A stretch of 64,000 nt of DNA from Glebionis coronaria. Lineage: Eukaryota > Streptophyta > Magnoliopsida > Asterales > Asteraceae. Shown piece after piece: positions 59,438-64,000 of this stretch. Position numbers and translations under genes: made by a program. The number at the start of each line of letters is the position of its first letter. Position 1 is the first letter of the stretch. The notes under the pieces were generated by a model. The model had not been told where the DNA came from. It saw only the letters and a list, made by a program, of their open reading frames with translations, and did no database searches. The DNA is taken from assembly GCA_025667525.1 (NCBI GenBank), contig CM046878.1:400513275-400577274 (forward strand). The letters run 5' to 3'.

Positions 59438-60083
59438 ATGCTAAAGGCAAGCTAACATTCATAGACCCAATTACAATAGTGGTTATCTTAGGTACCCATT
59501 CATAAAGCTTCTTTAACCTGTTTTGTTTACGCAGAGTAGTGGATTCTAACGCACTTAGTTTCTTAAGTGGTTGAGCATTAGATTGGTTCAAAGTTCTTGT
59601 GGGTTTTCTAGTCCTAGTAGGCACAAGAATAGGCTTCCCAGTTCTAGCATTCACGCCATTATAATTGAAAGCACAAGCATCATGATTGAAAGTAAGAACA
59701 CATTTTCCACATTTAACACAAGCAAAATCAACATTCTAGGTCTTAACATTTAAACCGTCATTACATGTAGTTGCAGACGTTTTATTCTTAGAAAACTTAA
59801 AATTCCTACGGTGGTCTTCTACTTCCAACTTCTTTCCTTGACTATTGTTAGGCATGACCTTATCTTGCATTCTAGTGCTCTTAAGATGTGGTCCGCTAAC
59901 GCTAGTAGTGGGAATTACTCCTGTAGAAGAAGACACACATTGATTAGTTTTCCTAATATTCTGAGGTAACCGCGATGTTCTAGTTTGAGTGGGCCTAGTG
60001 GTCATCTTATACATTCTTGGTGCTATCACATTTGTGCTCTTATCAGTTCCTAGCTTAGGCAAAGTCTTTGGAGGTTTTCCCAA
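59438..60083 (-). pseudogene. Copia element F: gag-protease linker with Cys-rich motif
   Basis: CVKCGKCVLTFNHDACAFNYNGVNAR (59650-59740) is the C-x2-C ... NHD-x-C motif found before the protease in SIRE/Maximus-like Copia elements. It is preceded by a basic, Ser/Thr-rich stretch (59736-60083). One stop and a frame change separate the pieces. Confidence 0.75.
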
Positions 60084-61441
60084 AACAGATGATTCAGGGC
60101 ATTTAACCGCATTCGGTTGATGAACAGCGGATGGTTACCCAAATCAGACTTTCCTTTCATTTTCTCAATGAGTTTTTGTAATTCACTGATGGCTATGTCC
60201 CTTTCTTGTAGCTGAGCTTTCAAATCATTTATTTCGAAACTTTTTTCATTGAATGGACGACAAGAAGAAGCTTCTTGACACTTTTTGTGATTATGAGATT
60301 GATCATCACTTTGTAAAGAAAGTTCAAGAGTGGTAATTTTTCTCAAAATTAAAAAATCTTTTCTCAAGTTCTTTGTTTGACTCAATCTATTTTTAAAGCT
60401 CAACCTCAAGATTTTGACATTTATCAACAACTATAACATTCAGATGGTCAATACGATAATATTCTCGCGAAAGTCGATCAGTTTCATTAGAAAGTTGGGT
60501 TTCTTGTTTCTTTAATTTGGTTTGAATAAAATCAAGTTCGTCTTCAAGAGATTTAACATATCTTAAATCAGTTATCATTTCCTCAGTGAGAGCATTATAA
60601 AACATTTCCACATTATTTGAAAGATCATCAATGGATGGAATAATACATTGTTGAATGACGACTTCTACTTGTGGGTTAGGTTTAATATTCCAAACGGTAT
60701 CTCTAGAAAACTTTTCATAATCGACGACACCTTTGTATAGATTTAAAACCCCTTTTTTTATATTCACAAATTGCTGAACACTTTTACTTTTCTCATCCAT
60801 TTACGTTTTTCATGCGAAATTTGTTTTTCTAACAAAATTGATTGCTTTTTGAAACCCCTTTTTAAAGAAACATTCTTTTCCGTTTCATGACTCGTTGGTG
60901 GAATATTTGTAAAAAACTCTTGTTCTTTTGAAAGTTCTTTTTAAGGAACAAACTTAATATGATGATTAGAATCAGAAAGGTTTATCAAATCACTTAAGTT
61001 GGATAGACTTTCTTCGTGATGACGATTGATTTCGTCGCAGTCAGGGGAAAGCATAAGGGAAAGATTATCATTATAAAAACCGATATCATAAAGAGCAGGC
61101 TTGATACTTTGAACTCTCTTGAGATATTTAGGCTTAACAAAACACGTTTTCATATTTCTATTTAGCATGTTCATAGTTTGAATAGACTGGCGCGCATTGT
61201 AAACAATGTTGTTTAATGTTTCGACTCTCTTTTCCAAAGCAAGCCACTTTTCAATATCCTTTTCTTCACGAGTTTTATAAAACTCAGTTTGTTCTTTGTT
61301 AACCGACTCTAATTCAGAAATCTGGAGTTTATGTAACATTAGTTGTTCTTCAAGTTCCGATATCATTTGTTTTGACATATGAATTTCATGTGTTACTTCA
61401 GAACAATATTGTTCGTTAAGCACCTTACGTTCATATACCAA
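60084..61441 (-). pseudogene. Copia element F: long coiled-coil region of gag
   Basis: Consecutive overlapping frames (60050-60430, 60393-60800, 60941-61441) are rich in Glu, Leu, Lys and Gln with heptad spacing, for example EINDLKAQLQERDIAISELQKLIEKMKG and MISELEEQLMLHKLQISELESV. Large coiled coils between zinc knuckle and protease are usual in this Copia branch. It is broken by at least three frameshifts or stops. Confidence 0.75.
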
Positions 61442-61983
61442 ACCATTAGCTATAGCAACTCGTCGATCAGCTTCTTTACATAATCACACTCTTTAAGCCT
61501 ATCTATCTCCTCGGCTAAGGATGTGTTTTCTTGCTTCAAATTTTTATTAGCCTCTTTGTTTTCATCAATTTCATGTTTCAAAGTATCATTAATAGACGCA
61601 AGCAAATCACGATCCTCATCTGATTCAGTATCTTGAGCAGCATTACCGTCATCATTACACATACGCTGTGAATCCGTAGAGATATTGATATCCTCCGTGT
61701 CCATTACATATGTGTCATTGATGCTTTTAGGTTGTTTAGGATGCCATCGTTCATTAGCAAACACATTATAGTTATCGTATGATGGTACCTTTTCAATTGG
61801 CTCAATATTAAAGATAGGTCCAGAATTGTTAGCAATCTCTAGAATCACTTCTTGAATCTTTGCCATGTACACATAATGTGCCTCCAACTCTTGATCATCG
61901 GCTTCATCATTAGTGTCGTCACGCCAGTCAACTTCATCTGCTGTGAGTAGAATCCTTGCTTTCTCTTTCTTACACATCAACAT
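61442..61983 (-). pseudogene. Copia element F: gag segment after the zinc knuckle
   Basis: Acidic, WRDDTNDEADDQELEAHYVYMAKIQEV, then a long Asp/Glu/Asn-rich tail with coiled-coil character. The phrase 'DEQELEAHYMYMAKIQEV' is a constant of SIRE/Maximus-like elements. Confidence 0.8.
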
Positions 61984-63234
61984 CTTTTCCTTGTGATATG
62001 CAGAATCCTAAACCCGTTTTGGCTTCTTACATTCTCTAGCCATATACCCAAATTCCTTTCAATTAAAGCATTGAATCCTAGTCTCCCGCACAACCGGAGT
62101 GCCTACATTTTCTCTAGCCCTAACTTGATTCGACATCCGCTGGTTATCATACCTTGCATTACGATCATACCTTGGAGTATTGTCAATTTCCATATATCAA
62201 GAATTGGATGATGATCTGAGGTTGTTGTTGGTAGGTTTGTAGATTTTCTTATATGTTGTGGCGAGGAAAGACATGAGTTCCTCAATCTTCTTGTCCCTTG
62301 AAGTTTGTTCATCGTCATTGTCTCCATCTGACTCGGTGTCATACTTTGGAGGTAGAGTGGGGACAATTGCTTTTGCTTTGTTTCTAGCAGTAGCAAGAGG
62401 TTTGGTGGATGAGCTTGATGGCCTTGAGGAATGAGAAGGTGCTTGTTGACGGTGAACGGGTTTTGTTGAAGTAGCAGCCACAAAAGCAATAGAGTTAGCA
62501 CACCGTTCTGCCTTTTCAGTCCTAAGTTCATTCACTTCATTCTGACGTTGTTTCAAGATATCATAAAGTTTGTGATAAGAGATAGTCTTGATATCTTCCC
62601 TTTGTTTAACCAAAGTAACAAACCTTTGCCATTCCGGTTTGAGTTAAAGTAAAAACTAAACATTGGCATGATGATTGGAGATGGTGCACTGATGTCTGAC
62701 AAGCTCATTCATCATTTTGTAGAATCTCGAGTAATATGAGTCAATGGATTCACCATCTTCAGATGTGAATTTTCCGAACTCCCAAAGTAGATTAGTCTCG
62801 AGATCCTAAACATTGATCGACTCACCTTGCTTCAATCGATGAATTGCATTCCACATTTCCATAGCATTAGGACATGCATCAACCGCTGAATAGATATCGT
62901 TATCAATTCCAACGAGTATGTAGTTCACAGCATCAACTTCAGCTTGGAGAAGTTTCCTTTTCTTAGCAGGACATGTGTCGAAGTTCTCCATGACTCTTGT
63001 AGTTGATGTAGTACCATATGTATTTTGTTTGGTAGTTGGTCTGAATTCAATGATGGGAGGTGAATTTTCAAGGCAATGACGAAGAGCAGTTTGGTTCTCT
63101 TTAGTGTCGAGAAATCAAAGGAAACGAGAGCTCCACTAAATGTAGCAACCAGCTGTCAGCACAGGTGGATTACCATTGCCACATTGTTCCAAAAGAACTT
63201 GATTAGCGTTCGCATTGTTGTTGTTTTTTGACAT
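61984..63234 (-). pseudogene. Copia element F: gag N-terminal part and zinc knuckle
   Basis: Starts MSKNNNNANANQVLLE at 63234. A TAG follows TAGCYI, then the frame resumes (MENFDTCPAKKRKLLQAEVDAVNYIL, 62806-62991; KQREDIKTISYHKLYDILKQRQNEVNELR, 62197-62613). A zinc knuckle QCFN*KEFGYMARECKK lies at about 62020-62070, where the second Cys codon is a stop. At least five stops or frameshifts. Gag would have assembled the particle. Confidence 0.82.
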
Positions 63235-63552
63235 GGTAAATGCTTGTGAATGGATTACAGATTTTAGTGGATTTGTTGTGATGAGGTGTGGTTAAAATTT
63301 CGAAGCGTTCCGAGATTCTTCAGTCTGACAATAAATTCCCCAGTCTGACAAAATGGTAGATCGAAAAATTTTGTATCACCAAATTTTGAAAACGAGTTAG
63401 AAATAGCCAAAAACTAGTATAGAAAAAATTTGATTTTACTTGACCTAAAATTTTAACTCTTTTTTGGTAAACAATGATCCGGGACTAGTCTAGATAGTGG
63501 CTAAGTCTAAAAAATACTCAAACAAAATTTTGTAGTGTTATAATCTCACAAT
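63235..63552 (-). other. Leader of Copia element F up to LTR E-like end
   Basis: No ORF. The stretch adjoining the LTR (minus strand attgtgagattataac) is not a recognisable PBS: it matches TGGTATCAGAGC in only 7 of 12 positions. Short direct repeats of 'cagtctgaca' occur at 63319-63347. Confidence 0.5.
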
Positions 63553-64000
63553 TGTAACACCCCCTGATGGTCAAATGTAACGGAATAGTACATGGGGTGT
63601 TAATTGAGTGGATCGATAGCACACAGTATATAGAGCAATGATCATAATAGTCATTTGAAACATATTACATGAATTAATTGTACACACTTAGTATCTTGTT
63701 TGTAAAATCACATTTATTATAAAACTGAAGTAAATATCCCAGCCCAATGGTAGACATGATGCTCCCTAAAATGCTGGAATCCAATGCATGAACCAGCTTT
63801 ATTTTCCTTAGAAAACATATAGAGTAAAATGTGGGGGTCAACACGAAGTTGGTGAATTCATAGGTTTAGTTAAATAAATAAATTACTAATATGCCAAACA
63901 CCACGATCATAGTAGGACAATCACAGCCCAATACTATAGTAGTTCCTACTGCCCTGTAATAGAAGCTAGATAGATGATGCTCAGTACGCCCATTTGGGTC
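63553..64000 (-). repeat. LTR of the E family, partial (runs out of window)
   Basis: Minus-strand end ...GGGGGTGTTACA at 63553. The next 280 bases are homologous to 27908-28190 (gatcgat..gca, gtcaacac..aagttggtgaatt). The remainder lies beyond the window, so its partner element cannot be determined. Confidence 0.75.

Overview
The window looks like gene-poor DNA of a flowering plant. It is AT-rich, is filled almost end to end with LTR retrotransposons inserted into one another, and shows no convincing host gene, rRNA, true tRNA or CRISPR. The style of the Ty3/Gypsy and Copia proteins recalls Asteraceae, but that is recollection and not something the window proves. I letter the elements A to H.

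Left third. An LTR end (H, 1-3329, + strand) sits inside the 3' LTR of a decayed minus-strand Ty3/Gypsy element A (3330-14592; 5' LTR 11658-14592, PBS at 11642, RT and integrase relics between). A abuts, and probably interrupts, a CACTA/En-Spm-type transposon relic (14593-about 17216). That relic has a multi-exon Ptta/En-Spm-like gene and a dense subterminal repeat array. Next is D (17458-25456, minus), a gag/protease-only element with no RT or integrase. Its 5' LTR carries a tRNA-derived insertion.

Middle. E is a minus-strand Gypsy LTR. It has been split by B (28748-52324, minus; TSD gacat), whose 5' LTR has in turn been split by C (39074-51488, plus; TSD tcggc). Both duplications are exact, and the uninterrupted B LTR at 28748-31636 shows the pre-insertion sequence. 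B has a long intact pol ORF and a gag that becomes continuous only after removal of three short GT-AG introns. C has two LTRs of identical length (3114 bp, 16 mismatches counted by eye). It carries an extra acidic ORF upstream of gag and one gag-pol frame interrupted by three stop codons.

Right third. The rest of LTR E (52330-55991) contains a 170-bp tandem duplication, a MITE-like element inside a long (TA)n tract, an array of 41-bp repeats and an LTR promoter. It is followed by a short Gypsy pol tail joined to a decayed Copia body F (56093-63234). F runs up to another LTR of the E family (63553 to window end).

How the parts work together: no host pathway is visible. Each element would encode Gag, protease, RT/RNase H and integrase for its own copying. 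D could only move using proteins supplied by another element. The most interesting points are the intron-containing gag of B (a possible Gag versus Gag-Pol splice switch), the extra ORF of the A/C family, and the Copia body set between Gypsy LTRs.
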